Below the pieces are notes generated by a model. That model did no database searches and had not been told where the DNA came from. It was given only the letters and a program-made list of their open reading frames with translations. DNA of 60,812 nucleotides from Millisia brevis NBRC 105863 (GTDB lineage Bacteria > Actinomycetota > Actinomycetes > Mycobacteriales > Mycobacteriaceae): positions 1-60,812 of the forward strand of contig NZ_BCRN01000022.1 in NCBI RefSeq assembly GCF_001552615.1. Reading direction: 5' to 3'. Shown piece after piece: positions 7,476 through 16,715 of this stretch. Every line of letters begins with the position of its first letter. Positions within the stretch are counted from its first letter, which is position 1. The position numbers and the translations under genes were made by a program.

Positions 7476-8040
7476 TCATCTTTCGTCGTCGATGAGCGGT
7501 TCGATCGCTTCGGCCATGTCGAGGGCGCCATCGCAGCGGTCCATGGTCGGATCGGGCCGCCTGCCCATGCTCGGGGTGTTGTTGATGATCACGGCTCCGA
7601 ACGACGTTCGCATGAGAACCGAGCATCCGTTGTCGTGCAGGCTTCCGGGTACCAGGCTTCGCGTCCGTTGACGGTGATCGCGTGGGGGGTGACTTGAAAA
7701 GGAATGTCGTCCCATGGGGTGTTCTGCGCAACCAGGGTGACCGAGCGTTCGTCGCCGATGACCCCGCATGACACCGCTGTCTCCCTGTCTCCCTGCCGAA
7801 GGTAAGCACATCCGGCCTTCTTTCCGCGGGTTCGAGGCCGAATCTCAGAAGTATGGCGTCATCGATGTCGGTGCAGGGGTCGAACGTAACTTCGGGCAAG
7901 GTTGGCGTGGTCGAGGTGGCGATGGCTGGCGAGCTTTCGGAGTGTTCTGTGGCGGCCGAACCGGAGATGGTGGGAGTGCCGCAGCCTGCAAGCACGCAGA
8001 TGGCGAACGCCATTGCCGGTGCTGCGCGCCGGTTGTTCAT
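7476..8040 (-). pseudogene. DUF3558-family lipoprotein, copy 3 (two frameshifts)
   Basis: Close relative of copy 4. The start and lipobox (LAGC) are intact, but compared with copy 4 there is an 8-bp tandem duplication (CTGTCTCC twice, near 7778-7795) and a 4-bp deletion where copy 4 reads GGGTACGTACC (near 7650). The remaining pieces are still recognisable in three frames (GDERSVTLVAQNTPWDDIPF; CSVLMRTSFGAVIINN; the end EAIEPLIDDER). The shifted frame runs on into the SAV_915-like gene. The neighbouring helical gene is also broken. Confidence 0.85.
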
Positions 8041-8283
8041 CTGGATCCGGTGTCCGGACTGACAGCGGCTCCCGCGTCGCCGATCAGGTTTGAGTTCGCG
8101 GAGTCGGTCTCGATGTAGGCGGCCCCGGCCGCGCGGATTTCTGCAGCGTAGTGGCGGGTCAGGTCGATCTTCTCCTGCAGATGGTCAATGGCCAGGCGCG
8201 CCTTTCTCGTGAAGCCTGCATGGAGTTCGTCGGCGATGGAAACCCGCGCCGGGCTCGATACGCATCTGTGTGCCGTCCGGCAT
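8037..8283 (-). pseudogene. Small ESX/EspC-like helical protein, copy 3 (internal deletion)
   Basis: The first codons (MPDGTQMRIEPGA) and the C-terminal half match copy 4, but about 100 bp of the centre, covering the first long helix, is missing and the frame is lost. The deletion end points fall in short GC-rich repeats (CCCGCG / CACCGGG contexts). The promoter upstream (8315-8342) is preserved. Confidence 0.85.
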
Positions 8284-8628
8284 GCAGTCCTTCCTCATGT
8301 TTCTGTCCCTTGTTGGACGCACCCCACGTCGATCGGGTTCCCGGCGGATGGGGTTCTCCAGCCGGTCGGGCGAAGCCGTCATGTGGACAGTCCTCCCGAG
8401 GCGGAACACGACTGAGAATCCGATCTCTGCGAACCGCGAGCTTCTCGTCGAACGCCATCAGAGGTTCCTCAGTCTTCGGGTTCCCCGGGGATAACCCGAA
8501 GATCGCCGCTGGTTGTGGACAACCAACTTGACAACCCGGGTTTAGCGATACTCGACCTCATGAATTCCATTGCCGCAAAAGCGCATCCGCGGTACCTGTC
8601 GGAGGGTGCGGCTACGGTCCCTGCCATG
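8284..8628. promoter_or_regulatory. Intergenic region: conserved ECF promoter (minus) plus hairpins
   Basis: Minus-strand promoter for module copy 3: GGGAAC (8342-8337), 17 bp, CGTCC (8319-8315). Similarity to the region upstream of copy 4 continues to about 8383 (GGCGAAGCCGTCATGT) and then stops. Further right is a 9-bp perfect inverted repeat CTTCGGGTT/AACCCGAAG (8474-8482, 8493-8501) and a 6-bp one, GGTTGT/ACAACC (8511-8524), just before a TTGACA (8528). These could be an operator or attenuating structure for the plus-strand gene at 8629. No gene was seen. Confidence 0.5.
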
Positions 8629-9054
8629 TACATAAACGAGGATGAGATCGACCTGGCCTACGAGGCCGCCGAGGAACTCGAGCGGGCTGTGAGCGGCCTG
8701 TCGTGGGATCTGATGACGCCACCCGAACGGCGAGACGTTATCGCTGTTCTCGAGCAGCTGTCCGACCTCGTCCGCGGCCTCGACGATATGACGTACGGGC
8801 GGCTGGACAAGCTGGCCGCTCTGGAACCGGGGGCCGTGAAGTCGGGTGACGAGACTATCGACATGACTCTCGCCGATCCGGACGGCATGGATCCCGCAGA
8901 CGCGAGGCGGATCGTGTCGGCGGCAAACAGGAGCATCGAGAGAATCGAGGAGGCCAGGGCCGAGAGACAATCCAGATCAGCAGGTCGTGAGGAAGCCGGT
9001 ACTCACAGCAATCCTCCTGCGTGCTATGTACGTCCGCCGGTGGCAGCGCCATGA
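8629..9054 (+). CDS. Hypothetical acidic helical protein
   Basis: A 141-aa protein from ATG 8629; the open frame begins at 8515, but similarity with the relic at 19264-19435 supports this start region. It is rich in Glu, Asp and Ala and mostly helical (LAYEAAEELERAVSGLSWDL; ARRIVSAANRSIERIEEA), with no signal peptide or membrane segment. Family not recognised. It lies between the duplicated lipoprotein block and a membrane protein gene on the same strand. Confidence 0.5.
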   Translation, partial: YINEDEIDLAYEAAEELERAVSGLSWDLMTPPERRDVIAVLEQLSDLVRGLDDMTYGRLDKLAALEPGAVKSGDETIDMTLADPDGMDPADARRIVSAANRSIERIEEARAERQSRSAGREEAGTHSNPPACYVRPPVAAP

Positions 9055-9196
9055 ATGAGGCAGCACGACAGTGATATCGGCGCTGGGCTTCGTCAGCGAT
9101 CGTCACGCAGCTGCGGGATGTTCGAACTGTTTGCCGATCTGAATAGGTATCGGCGCACAGTGTCATCATTTCGGAAACGAACATGGAAGGACTCGT

Positions 9197-9730
9197 ATGG
9201 ACTGGCAGATATTCTCGCTCATCGTTGGCACCAGTGTGGCGGTGTGCGCTATACCTCCCGTGAGGGAGTGGCTGGGCAGCTGGCTCTATCCAGGGCCGTC
9301 TCGCCTCCGGCAACTGCAGCAACAGTTCGCCTACGCGGATCAGCTCGTGGCTGCCGCCGACCGGCTGGAGCAGGAAGGTCACCTCCGATGGGCGAAGGAG
9401 CTGCGGCAAGTCGGGCGCGAGGCAGTCCCACGTCTTGCCGCTGCTCGCAACATCAGGCAGCAGGACCAGTCGACGTACTGGACGGGTGCACAGATCGCGG
9501 TGGCCGGGCTATGGATGGCTGGCGCGTCCTTGTGGGCATTGCAGCTCGAAGGTTTTGCGGCACAGTCGTTTCAATACGGTATGTCTCTGTTGGCGATTGG
9601 CGTGGGCTTCGTCTACTTGATGGTGGCCGTTGTGCGCTGGTGGATAGCTCGGGCCCGTTTTGAACGGAAAGTCAGCCAGGAAGTGGCGGAGATGGTGGCA
9701 GCACCAGCCTCGTTGATACGGTTCCGCTGA
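9197..9730 (+). CDS. Hypothetical membrane protein
   Basis: A 177-aa protein with an N-terminal membrane segment (FSLIVGTSVAVCAIPPV), a cytosolic amphipathic helix (RQLQQQFAYADQLVAAADRL) and two further membrane segments near residues 95-145 (AQIAVAGLWMAGASLWALQL; YGMSLLAIGVGFVYLMVAVV), then a basic helix. Start ATG 9197 has GGAAGGA upstream. No family recognised. The gene lies beside the Wadjet operon but is on the opposite strand and about 130 bp from it, so a link is speculative. Confidence 0.6.
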   Translation: MDWQIFSLIVGTSVAVCAIPPVREWLGSWLYPGPSRLRQLQQQFAYADQLVAAADRLEQEGHLRWAKELRQVGREAVPRLAAARNIRQQDQSTYWTGAQIAVAGLWMAGASLWALQLEGFAAQSFQYGMSLLAIGVGFVYLMVAVVRWWIARARFERKVSQEVAEMVAAPASLIRFR

Positions 9731-9861
9731 AGCGGCAGTTGCATTGAATCGGTCGAACTACTTCGAGCCTCGACGCCATTGTCTGGTAGACGGTCTCCCG
9801 GAGCGCCGCCCTCCTCGCAACGGCAGTGAGAAGGAACTGGATGTCCACGTTCAGGCGCCAA

Positions 9862-10998
9862 CTACGGTAGACGCGATCGCGCCCACTGCCAGTCGATGGC
9901 CTCCTGCTCCAGCCGCACTCGCGTGCCGATGCGGTCGGTGACCAGGTCTTCGTACACGGCCCTCTCCTCATCGGTGAGCCGGGGCAGGTGTGCGGACGTG
10001 GGTTTCGCCTCGGTGACCCACCGGTCACGGTGTTCGAGCAGCGTGGCTCGATCCATCAATATCGATCGGACCTCCGGGAACCACGCGCGCAATCGGTCCA
10101 GGATCGCGTAACCGTGGGTATCCAGGTCGCCCCAATAGATGATGGTGCAGTCGAGCAACCACGGAATCCGACCGAGGCGGTACACGTCGAATCCCTTGCC
10201 CCAGATCACCATCCCTGCGTCGGGCACGGGAACGGTCAGGTAGGTGATCTCGTTTTCGCAGACGACAACGGTGCGCGGGGATACCGGCAGCGAGGCAAGT
10301 TCATCGACCCGTACCGACAGTTCGCTGACGGCGAGCCCGGCGATCGTCCCGCCCGTCATCCGCAGGCGCACGTACTCGGGTTTTGCTCGAAGGCCCAGTC
10401 CTGCAAGAAAACCGGAGGCGGACGTCGGAACATCCAGCAACGCCGCCAGCACGGCCCGGTGACGTTCGGCGAACTTGGTGTCGACCCCCGGTGCGCTGAT
10501 TTCCCGCAGATAGCGCCCGGACCCCCGATTGGTGTCGAGCCATCGGTAGGCCGCGAGCAGTCGCGGCCACTCGGCGGCCAGCTCGAGAGCACGATGCGGG
10601 TGGGCCAAAGCCCAGGACCGGGCCGCCGGGTGCTGCGTCGCCGCTGACAGCAGCTCCATGAACCGTTCGACGGGCGTGGTGACGTCGAGCAGTGCCCAGG
10701 CCTGTTCGTACCCGGTGAGCACCGCTCGCTTCGGAAACCGATTGCGGCCGATATGCCGTCCGCCGACCGTTGCCCACTCGAGGGTGTAGTGCGCGTCCTC
10801 GCGACGAGCATTGTCCAGCTTGGTGATCCACGCCCGCACCGCGGTCAGATCATCACCGATATCCGCCGCGCCCGGACCACGCAGCGGCACCTCGATCCGC
10901 GGGAACGGTTCGTCCGCGGCATACGCCCGCAGCAGTGAACCATCGTTCCACCGCCGTCTGACCTTCGCGACAATTGTGTCGGGGCCGGTCCAGGTCAT
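9862..10998 (-). CDS. jetD: Wadjet subunit JetD (Toprim-type nuclease)
   Basis: A 378-aa DUF3322/DUF2220 protein. The C-terminal Toprim-like domain is visible: acidic CENE at residues 247-250 and the DxD in WGDLDTHGYA at 291-293. JetD is the DNA-cleaving subunit that linearises plasmid DNA captured and extruded by JetABC (established). The start ATG 10998 overlaps the jetC stop (ATGA); the open frame extends far upstream inside jetC but only this start makes sense. Last gene of the four-gene operon; length and active site appear intact. Confidence 0.92.
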   Translation of the reverse strand: MTWTGPDTIVAKVRRRWNDGSLLRAYAADEPFPRIEVPLRGPGAADIGDDLTAVRAWITKLDNARREDAHYTLEWATVGGRHIGRNRFPKRAVLTGYEQAWALLDVTTPVERFMELLSAATQHPAARSWALAHPHRALELAAEWPRLLAAYRWLDTNRGSGRYLREISAPGVDTKFAERHRAVLAALLDVPTSASGFLAGLGLRAKPEYVRLRMTGGTIAGLAVSELSVRVDELASLPVSPRTVVVCENEITYLTVPVPDAGMVIWGKGFDVYRLGRIPWLLDCTIIYWGDLDTHGYAILDRLRAWFPEVRSILMDRATLLEHRDRWVTEAKPTSAHLPRLTDEERAVYEDLVTDRIGTRVRLEQEAIDWQWARSRLP

Positions 10999-13900
10999 CG
11001 ATTCGGGTGGTCGCGTTGCTCGCGGTACTCCTCGATGGTCATCGTGCGCAACCGCGAGTAGGTGCCGTTCGGGTTGTCGACAAATCCGATCGACCGCACA
11101 TACGGTTCGATGACGTGCACCTTCTGCAGCGGTGTCACGATCAGCAGTTGCAGCCCCAGCTTCGCGAACAGGTCGAGTGCGTAGCGGGCAGATATCTCCG
11201 AGCCGCGGCCGAACGCCTCGTCGATGACCGCGAAGCGAAAGTCCTTGGACTGCTTGGCGCCCCACTCCAGACCGAACTGATAGGCCAGTGACGCAGCGAG
11301 GATGGTGTAGGCGAGCTTCTCCTTCTGCCCACCGGACTTGCCGTCGGAATCGCTGTAGTGTTCCCATTCGTCGCCGGTCTCGAGGTCCCGCTCGGAAGCG
11401 GAGAACACGAACCAGTTGCGCACGTCGGTGACCCGCCGGGTCCAGTTCCGGTCGGTGTCGGCGTATCCTTCCCGGCCGCGGAAGCGTTCGATGATGCGCT
11501 TGACGTCCAGGAATCGTTGCTCGGAATAGTGATCGTTGTCGGTGGCCAGGGCATCGTCGGTGGCATTGCGGAGATCGGCACGGAAGGCGGCGACATCCTG
11601 ATTGTCGGTGCGTTCCTTCTCGAGGCGGATATAGCGGCCGGGGTTGTACGGGATCGCTCCGAGCGCCTCGTTGATCCGATCGATGCGGGTATCGATCTCG
11701 TCCGCCTGCCTGCGCAACCAGTTGTTGAACTGGGCGAGTTCGCGAATCGTTTCGGTGTTGAGCAGCCGTTTGAACTCCGCTTCGTGGCGCGGTAGGTCGT
11801 CACCGGCCACCTGCTGGTGGTAGGCGAGGAAGTCGTGCCGCGCATCCGGGTGCGCATCCATGTCGCTGCGCAACTCCGGCCACGAACGCAGAAACCCGTC
11901 CATGTACTGCTGCATGGACGTGGTGTAGCCGTTGATCTGTAGCACCACCGCGCGAATGCGCTTGTCCAGATCATCGGTCAGGAATTCCGATGCGTCGGTG
12001 CAGTCGTCCGACCGGATCGGCACCTTGCGTCCCAGCCGATTGGTGAGCGCGGGGTAGACCGCACGACAGGCTTCGAGACCGTCGGCGTCCCGGTTGGCGA
12101 CGAGGGCGGTGTCGGTGGCGCGTTTGTGTTCGGCGCTCTCGATGCGGTCGGTCACCCGGGCGATCTCCCCGGCGAGACGTTCGGTCACCACGGCGGCGGC
12201 GTCCCTTTCGGCGGCGTTGCGCTCGAGTGCGGCGGTGATCTCCGCGAGTCGGCTGGACTCGGTGGTCAGTCGGGCGCGTTCGGCGTCGGCGTCATCGGCT
12301 CGTGCGGTGGCTTCAGCGTGATCGAGGTCGGACCAGTCGGTGTAGTCGCGCAGCCGGCCGAGGGCTATCTGTTGGGCCTGAAGGCCGTGTCGTGTCCGTT
12401 CTGTGTCGTCACGTTGGGCTTCGGCGAGGGTGATCCGCTCGGCGAGCTCGGCCGCCTCGGCCTCCAGCGCGGCGATCTTGCGTTCGTTGGCCCAGCCGAG
12501 CACCCAGGTGCGCGGATCATCGACCCGGGTGCGGTCGTCCTTCTCGTGGCGGTCCCCGGATCTGATCTGCCCCTCGCGGGTGACCGCGCGCTTCTCGTCG
12601 CGGAACTGCGCCATCGTGTCGACACAGCGATAGTCGGCGCGCCGGCCCAGCTCGTGTCGCAGGTACCGCTCGAAGGCGCCGTCCTTGACGTCGAGGCAAT
12701 CGGCCAGCAGCAGCCCGTCACCCGTGGGGCGCTGCAAACGAATCTGCCGCTCGGCAACGCGCTCGTAGACCAGCTTGATCCCGCGTCCCTGGTGGGTCAG
12801 TCGCCGAGCGTTGACCCACTGCGAGACGGCGGCGTAGTGGGTCTGCGGTACCAGCAGCGATAGCGCGAAACCGCGCAGGACCCGTTCGGCTGCGCCCCGC
12901 CACGCGGCATGCTCGTCGGTGACGTCGAGCAACTCACCGGCAAACGGCAACTCGTCGGTCGGCACCGCCAGCGCCGCACACAGCTCGTCGCGCAGGGCCA
13001 CGTGACTCTGCGGCAAGTTGTTGGTGCGGTTGGTCAGGCCGGCGATCTCGGCCGTCGTTACCGTGTGCTTTCCGCCCAGGTCCTTGATCTCTCCGAACAG
13101 GCCGGCAAGCCGGTTGTCGATGACCTTGAGCTCGCGAGCGGTGGCGTCGTGACGGTCCGGCAGCGCGCCGGCAAGGGCGAGGAATTCTTCCCTGGTCTCG
13201 ATCGCCGGGAGGTCGGCATCGGCGACGGCGGCATCGAACAGTGTCCGCCGGCGTTGCCGTTCGACGGCCTGTTCGCGGGCGCTTCGGGCCAATCGTTCGA
13301 GTTCGCCGATGCGGTTGCCGCCGGCCTGTGCGCGCTGCTCGATCAGCGACTCGTGTTCGCCGGCGAGCCGAGCGGCGATTTGCTGGGAGGCGGACCGCTG
13401 CCCGTCCAGTTCGGCGTGCCGGGCCTCCAGGGTTGCGATCTCGCCGGTCAGTAATCCGATGCGCAACTCGGCGATGAACAAGCGGACCGCCGCGCGTTGC
13501 CGGTCCAGTTCGTCACGTTCGGCCACGGCGCGGTCGTACTGTCCGCACGTCTCGACCAGTGGGGCGAGGGCCTCGAGTTGCTCGCGGGCGCGTGTGACCG
13601 CGTCGTGCGCCTTGCTGAGGTCCTCGAAGTGGGTGATGATCGCCCGCACGCGATCGCCCGAGTCGGCCGGCTCGAGCATGTGGCTGCGCACGAAGTCGTT
13701 GAGGTTGCTGACCGACTTCATCGACACCGTCTGGTGGAACAGCTCGAGCGCCTGCTCCGAGCGGATTCCCAACATCTTGCGCATCGTGCGCCCGTACTCG
13801 GGGAACACCGTGGAGATGGTCGCGCCACCCGCCCGCAGGCGGCGGCGCAAGTCGAGCAGATCGGATCCGAAGTCCGTGAAGTCGCTGCTGATCGACAGAC

Positions 13901-14375
13901 GCTTGGCGGCGGTGACGAAGAACCGGTCGGGAGTGGATCGATCACGCTGCTGGAAAACTTGTGCGAGGGTGACGGTTTCGTCGAATCCTTCGTTGACGAA
14001 CACGCCCAGGATGACCGAATAGGTTCGCCCACCCTCGCGCAGACCGATCGCGCGGGAGCGGCCGGAGGCTTCGATCCGTTCCGACCGGTAGTGACCCTCG
14101 ACGTAGCTGCGCAGGGTGCGTTCCTTGGCGTCGGCCCCCGCGGCCTTGTTGTAGGCCACCTTGTGCGCCGGCACCAACAGCGTGGTCAACGCGTCGACCA
14201 GTGTCGACTTGCCCGAGCCGATGTCGCCGGTCAGCAGCGAGGTGTCCCCACTCGGTTCCAATGACCACACGTGCTTGTCGAAGGTGCCCCAATTGAAGAC
14301 CTCGATGGAGTGCAACCGATATCCCGCACGCTCGTCGGTCGACAAGTCGACGGACGAGAACAGGCCGTCACCCAT
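10995..14375 (-). CDS. jetC: Wadjet SMC-like ATPase JetC
   Basis: An 1126-aa SMC/MukB-like protein. Walker A is at residues 50-58 (GDIGSGKST), two long coiled-coil arms with a central hinge region lie between about 230 and 800, the signature motif SGGQ is near 1014-1017 and Walker B is VIDEAFGR near 1050. JetC forms the DNA-extruding motor with kleisin JetA and KITE JetB, which senses small circular DNA. It overlaps jetB by 8 bp and jetD by 4 bp, so the operon is translationally coupled. All ATPase motifs are present. Confidence 0.94.
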   Translation of the reverse strand: MGDGLFSSVDLSTDERAGYRLHSIEVFNWGTFDKHVWSLEPSGDTSLLTGDIGSGKSTLVDALTTLLVPAHKVAYNKAAGADAKERTLRSYVEGHYRSERIEASGRSRAIGLREGGRTYSVILGVFVNEGFDETVTLAQVFQQRDRSTPDRFFVTAAKRLSISSDFTDFGSDLLDLRRRLRAGGATISTVFPEYGRTMRKMLGIRSEQALELFHQTVSMKSVSNLNDFVRSHMLEPADSGDRVRAIITHFEDLSKAHDAVTRAREQLEALAPLVETCGQYDRAVAERDELDRQRAAVRLFIAELRIGLLTGEIATLEARHAELDGQRSASQQIAARLAGEHESLIEQRAQAGGNRIGELERLARSAREQAVERQRRRTLFDAAVADADLPAIETREEFLALAGALPDRHDATARELKVIDNRLAGLFGEIKDLGGKHTVTTAEIAGLTNRTNNLPQSHVALRDELCAALAVPTDELPFAGELLDVTDEHAAWRGAAERVLRGFALSLLVPQTHYAAVSQWVNARRLTHQGRGIKLVYERVAERQIRLQRPTGDGLLLADCLDVKDGAFERYLRHELGRRADYRCVDTMAQFRDEKRAVTREGQIRSGDRHEKDDRTRVDDPRTWVLGWANERKIAALEAEAAELAERITLAEAQRDDTERTRHGLQAQQIALGRLRDYTDWSDLDHAEATARADDADAERARLTTESSRLAEITAALERNAAERDAAAVVTERLAGEIARVTDRIESAEHKRATDTALVANRDADGLEACRAVYPALTNRLGRKVPIRSDDCTDASEFLTDDLDKRIRAVVLQINGYTTSMQQYMDGFLRSWPELRSDMDAHPDARHDFLAYHQQVAGDDLPRHEAEFKRLLNTETIRELAQFNNWLRRQADEIDTRIDRINEALGAIPYNPGRYIRLEKERTDNQDVAAFRADLRNATDDALATDNDHYSEQRFLDVKRIIERFRGREGYADTDRNWTRRVTDVRNWFVFSASERDLETGDEWEHYSDSDGKSGGQKEKLAYTILAASLAYQFGLEWGAKQSKDFRFAVIDEAFGRGSEISARYALDLFAKLGLQLLIVTPLQKVHVIEPYVRSIGFVDNPNGTYSRLRTMTIEEYREQRDHPNR

Positions 14376-14952
14376 CGGTAGTCACCGCCCCGGCGTATTC
14401 CTGCAGCTTCCCGGCGAAGTCGGACAGGGTCTGCGCGTCGACGTACGCCTTGAGGATGCGTCGGATCTCCCATTGGTCGGGCTGCCCGGGGATCTTGCGC
14501 AGGAATCCCAGTTCGGCGGCCTTCTTGATGGTGGACTCCGCGGTGTCGACCACACGTGCCTCATTGGTGGACTCGGCGAGGAAAAGGCGCAGCGTGTCGA
14601 CCATGTGATCGGTGGACAGGACGAGTTTCCCTTCGGCGCCGGAGGTTTCGAACTCGACCAGGCGTTTGCGCAGCAATACCAGCAGCAGCGACACGTTGTA
14701 GGTCAGTTTGCGGCGACGGATCAATCGGGGGAGCGGCTCCTCGCCTTCGACCTCCTGGCGGGAGCGCAGGTATGCGTAGCCCTCGATCTCGTCGACGACC
14801 AGATCGACGCCGATCGTGGCGAAATGATCCCGGATCGGGCCGACGTGGCGGTCGATCGCCAACCACGTGTCCTCGTCGGATTCGCGGTAGATCACGCCCT
14901 GCATCAGGCGGATGATCGATGAACCGATCGCGTGTTCCTGTTGCTCGGTCAT
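14368..14952 (-). CDS. jetB: Wadjet KITE subunit JetB (DUF4194)
   Basis: A 194-aa DUF4194/KITE protein with tandem winged-helix pattern (IIRLMQGVIYRESDEDTW; KLTYNVSLLLVLLRKRLVEF; TIKKAAELGFLRKI). JetB bridges kleisin JetA and the ATPase. Overlaps jetA by 4 bp (ATGA) and jetC by 8 bp. The length is normal for the family. Confidence 0.92.
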   Translation of the reverse strand: MTEQQEHAIGSSIIRLMQGVIYRESDEDTWLAIDRHVGPIRDHFATIGVDLVVDEIEGYAYLRSRQEVEGEEPLPRLIRRRKLTYNVSLLLVLLRKRLVEFETSGAEGKLVLSTDHMVDTLRLFLAESTNEARVVDTAESTIKKAAELGFLRKIPGQPDQWEIRRILKAYVDAQTLSDFAGKLQEYAGAVTTDG

Positions 14953-16376
14953 CGTCGTGTCACCGTCACTTTCGGCATGCGGACTCGGCGTCGGGTACCG
15001 GACACGTCCGAATAGTCGAGCAGGGTTTCGCCGGTCTCGTCGAGGTCGACGGCGATCTCCTCGTCGTCCAGAGCGAGGTAGGCGACGATCTCGGCCGCTC
15101 CCTGCTCGATGGGGAACAGATCGACGATGTCGGTCAACAGGGCGGAGGACCGTCGGGGGACGATGTCTCGGATTCGTCGAGCAAGGCGTGCCTGGTCGAC
15201 GTAGGTCTGGGCGAACAAGGACTCGACGTCGGCCTGCTCGGCAGCAGTCGGCGTGACAAGGCTGTCCACCCGGGTGGCGGGAGTCGCGTCGTACAGTGGC
15301 CGCTCGAACGGCAACATGATCTCCACCCCCGCCTGGTCGAGCTCGAGGCCGATATCCGGCGCGCGATCACGCAGGCCGAGCGCGGCGGTCTCGACGGTTC
15401 GCACCAGTTCGATCACTCGCCGGTTCTCCAGCCACACCCTGTCGTCCAGGAACCGCCGCAGCTGTTCGGAGATCTGACGCACGGTCCGTTGAGCACGTTC
15501 GGCGGCCTCGGACCACTCGTGGTGGATCGATCCCAGCCGCCGGTCGGAGTCGACGGCTTCGAGACGGTCGACAGCGGCCAGCAACCCGGACAGTTCGTCC
15601 TGCCGCGCATCCGAGAGCAGGAAGTCGTGGAAGGCCTGGAAGCTGCGTCCCTGGTCGGAGGACGAGATGTCGGTGCGGCCGGTGACGAGTTCGCCGAGCA
15701 GTTCCCCCTTGCTGCCGTCCCAGACGGCGATCCGTTCGCGAGCCGCGCGATCGAGACTGCGAAAGTTGTCCTCGACCTCACGAAAATCGGAGAGCAGATC
15801 CCGCGCCGTCGCGGAGAGCTGCTGGTAGCGGTCGCGGACCCCCGTCTCGTCCAATAGCTGGAGGTCACCGGATTCCACGGCCTCGATCTCCCGGTCGAGA
15901 GCATCGCGTTGGCGGCGCAACTCGGCCAATCGAACGTCCGGATCGGTCTCGGTGCCGTGCACGATCTGCCGGAGCAATTCCACGACGGTATGCAATCGTG
16001 ATTCGGTGCCCACAAACGATCGTGCGCGCAGCGATTCCACCCAGGAGTTGGCCTTCTCCAGGGCGGGTGTGGCCTCGTAGTGGACGTCATCCGATCCCGG
16101 TGGATAAAACCGTCGCAACCAGCCCACCTCGGCGCCGGACCAGTCGTCCAGGTAGGCGGCCGCCGCCTTGGGAAAGCGTGGACTGTCGGGGTCGGTGTTG
16201 AGCGAGTCGAGCAGATCGTTCAAGGCGCCTGCTACCTCCACCCCGGCGGTTGCTCCGCGATTCGCCTCCACGAAGAAGCCGCCGAGAAACGCCAGGACCA
16301 GTCCGGCATTGTCGGCACGCAGCAATCTCCAGGCCGGATGGCGCGTCCGGACAGCTTCGATGTCGTCGAAGTCCAT
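14949..16376 (-). CDS. jetA: Wadjet kleisin subunit JetA (DUF3375)
   Basis: A 475-aa DUF3375 protein. The N-terminus MDFDDIEAVRTRHPAWRLLR is typical; helical regions with coiled-coil character lie in the middle (LRRQRDALDREIEAVESGDL), and a C-terminal winged-helix ends in VRMPKVTVTRR. ATG 16376 was selected over upstream in-frame starts because the family begins here; GGGATG lies upstream. First gene of jetABCD. The order and DUFs resemble the actinobacterial (EptABCD/type II-like) Wadjet systems; the type assignment is from memory. Confidence 0.92.
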   Translation of the reverse strand: MDFDDIEAVRTRHPAWRLLRADNAGLVLAFLGGFFVEANRGATAGVEVAGALNDLLDSLNTDPDSPRFPKAAAAYLDDWSGAEVGWLRRFYPPGSDDVHYEATPALEKANSWVESLRARSFVGTESRLHTVVELLRQIVHGTETDPDVRLAELRRQRDALDREIEAVESGDLQLLDETGVRDRYQQLSATARDLLSDFREVEDNFRSLDRAARERIAVWDGSKGELLGELVTGRTDISSSDQGRSFQAFHDFLLSDARQDELSGLLAAVDRLEAVDSDRRLGSIHHEWSEAAERAQRTVRQISEQLRRFLDDRVWLENRRVIELVRTVETAALGLRDRAPDIGLELDQAGVEIMLPFERPLYDATPATRVDSLVTPTAAEQADVESLFAQTYVDQARLARRIRDIVPRRSSALLTDIVDLFPIEQGAAEIVAYLALDDEEIAVDLDETGETLLDYSDVSGTRRRVRMPKVTVTRR

Positions 16377-16514
16377 GTACACATCCCATGGTCGTCTGCG
16401 TCGGTTCGTGGTAGTGACAGTAACGATCGACACCGACAACCTGGCCATCCCGAGCGGTGGATGTCTCGCGGTTCGCACCAGGAGGGCGACGGAGCCGGCC
16501 TGTGTCGGACACTA

Positions 16515-16580
16515 TCGACGTGGCCGGGGTGTCCAGCACCGGCGTGAGCGCACCAGTCATGACCTGTCGGTTGTGGGAAG
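16515..16580 (-). pseudogene. Fossil of a VapC C-terminus
   Basis: On the minus strand this encodes NRQVMTGALTPVLDTP, matching the C-terminal DRQVIGGALTSVLDTR of the PIN toxin at 20489-20893; about 36 of 47 bp match by eye. Only the last ~20 codons remain and no start or active site is present. It lies between jetA and a vapB fossil of the other strand. Confidence 0.6.
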
Positions 16581-16582
16581 GG

Positions 16583-16713
16583 ATGACCGAGGTGGTGGGC
16601 GTCCGCGATCTGCGCAACAACGGATGGGAAGTGTTGCGCCAGGTCGAGGGCGGTGAACGTTTCGTAATGACACGGGACGGGACCCCATGACAGAGCTCGG
16701 TCCGCTGCATCGC
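16583..16713 (+). pseudogene. Fossil of a vapB antitoxin gene
   Basis: Strong DNA similarity to the antitoxin at 1018-1257 (VRDLRNNGWEVLRQVEGGER, TRDGTP) from ATG 16583. A premature TGA interrupts the frame at 16688-16690, and similarity ends near 16713, where the SAV_915-like relic begins. No vapC follows. Confidence 0.8.
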
Positions 16714-16715
16714 GT

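Noticed and set aside
7042-8040. A 332-residue fusion of lipoprotein and SAV_915-like protein
   Set aside because: The open frame is produced by the frameshift in the lipoprotein pseudogene; the SAV_915-like gene has its own ATG and ribosome site at 7344.
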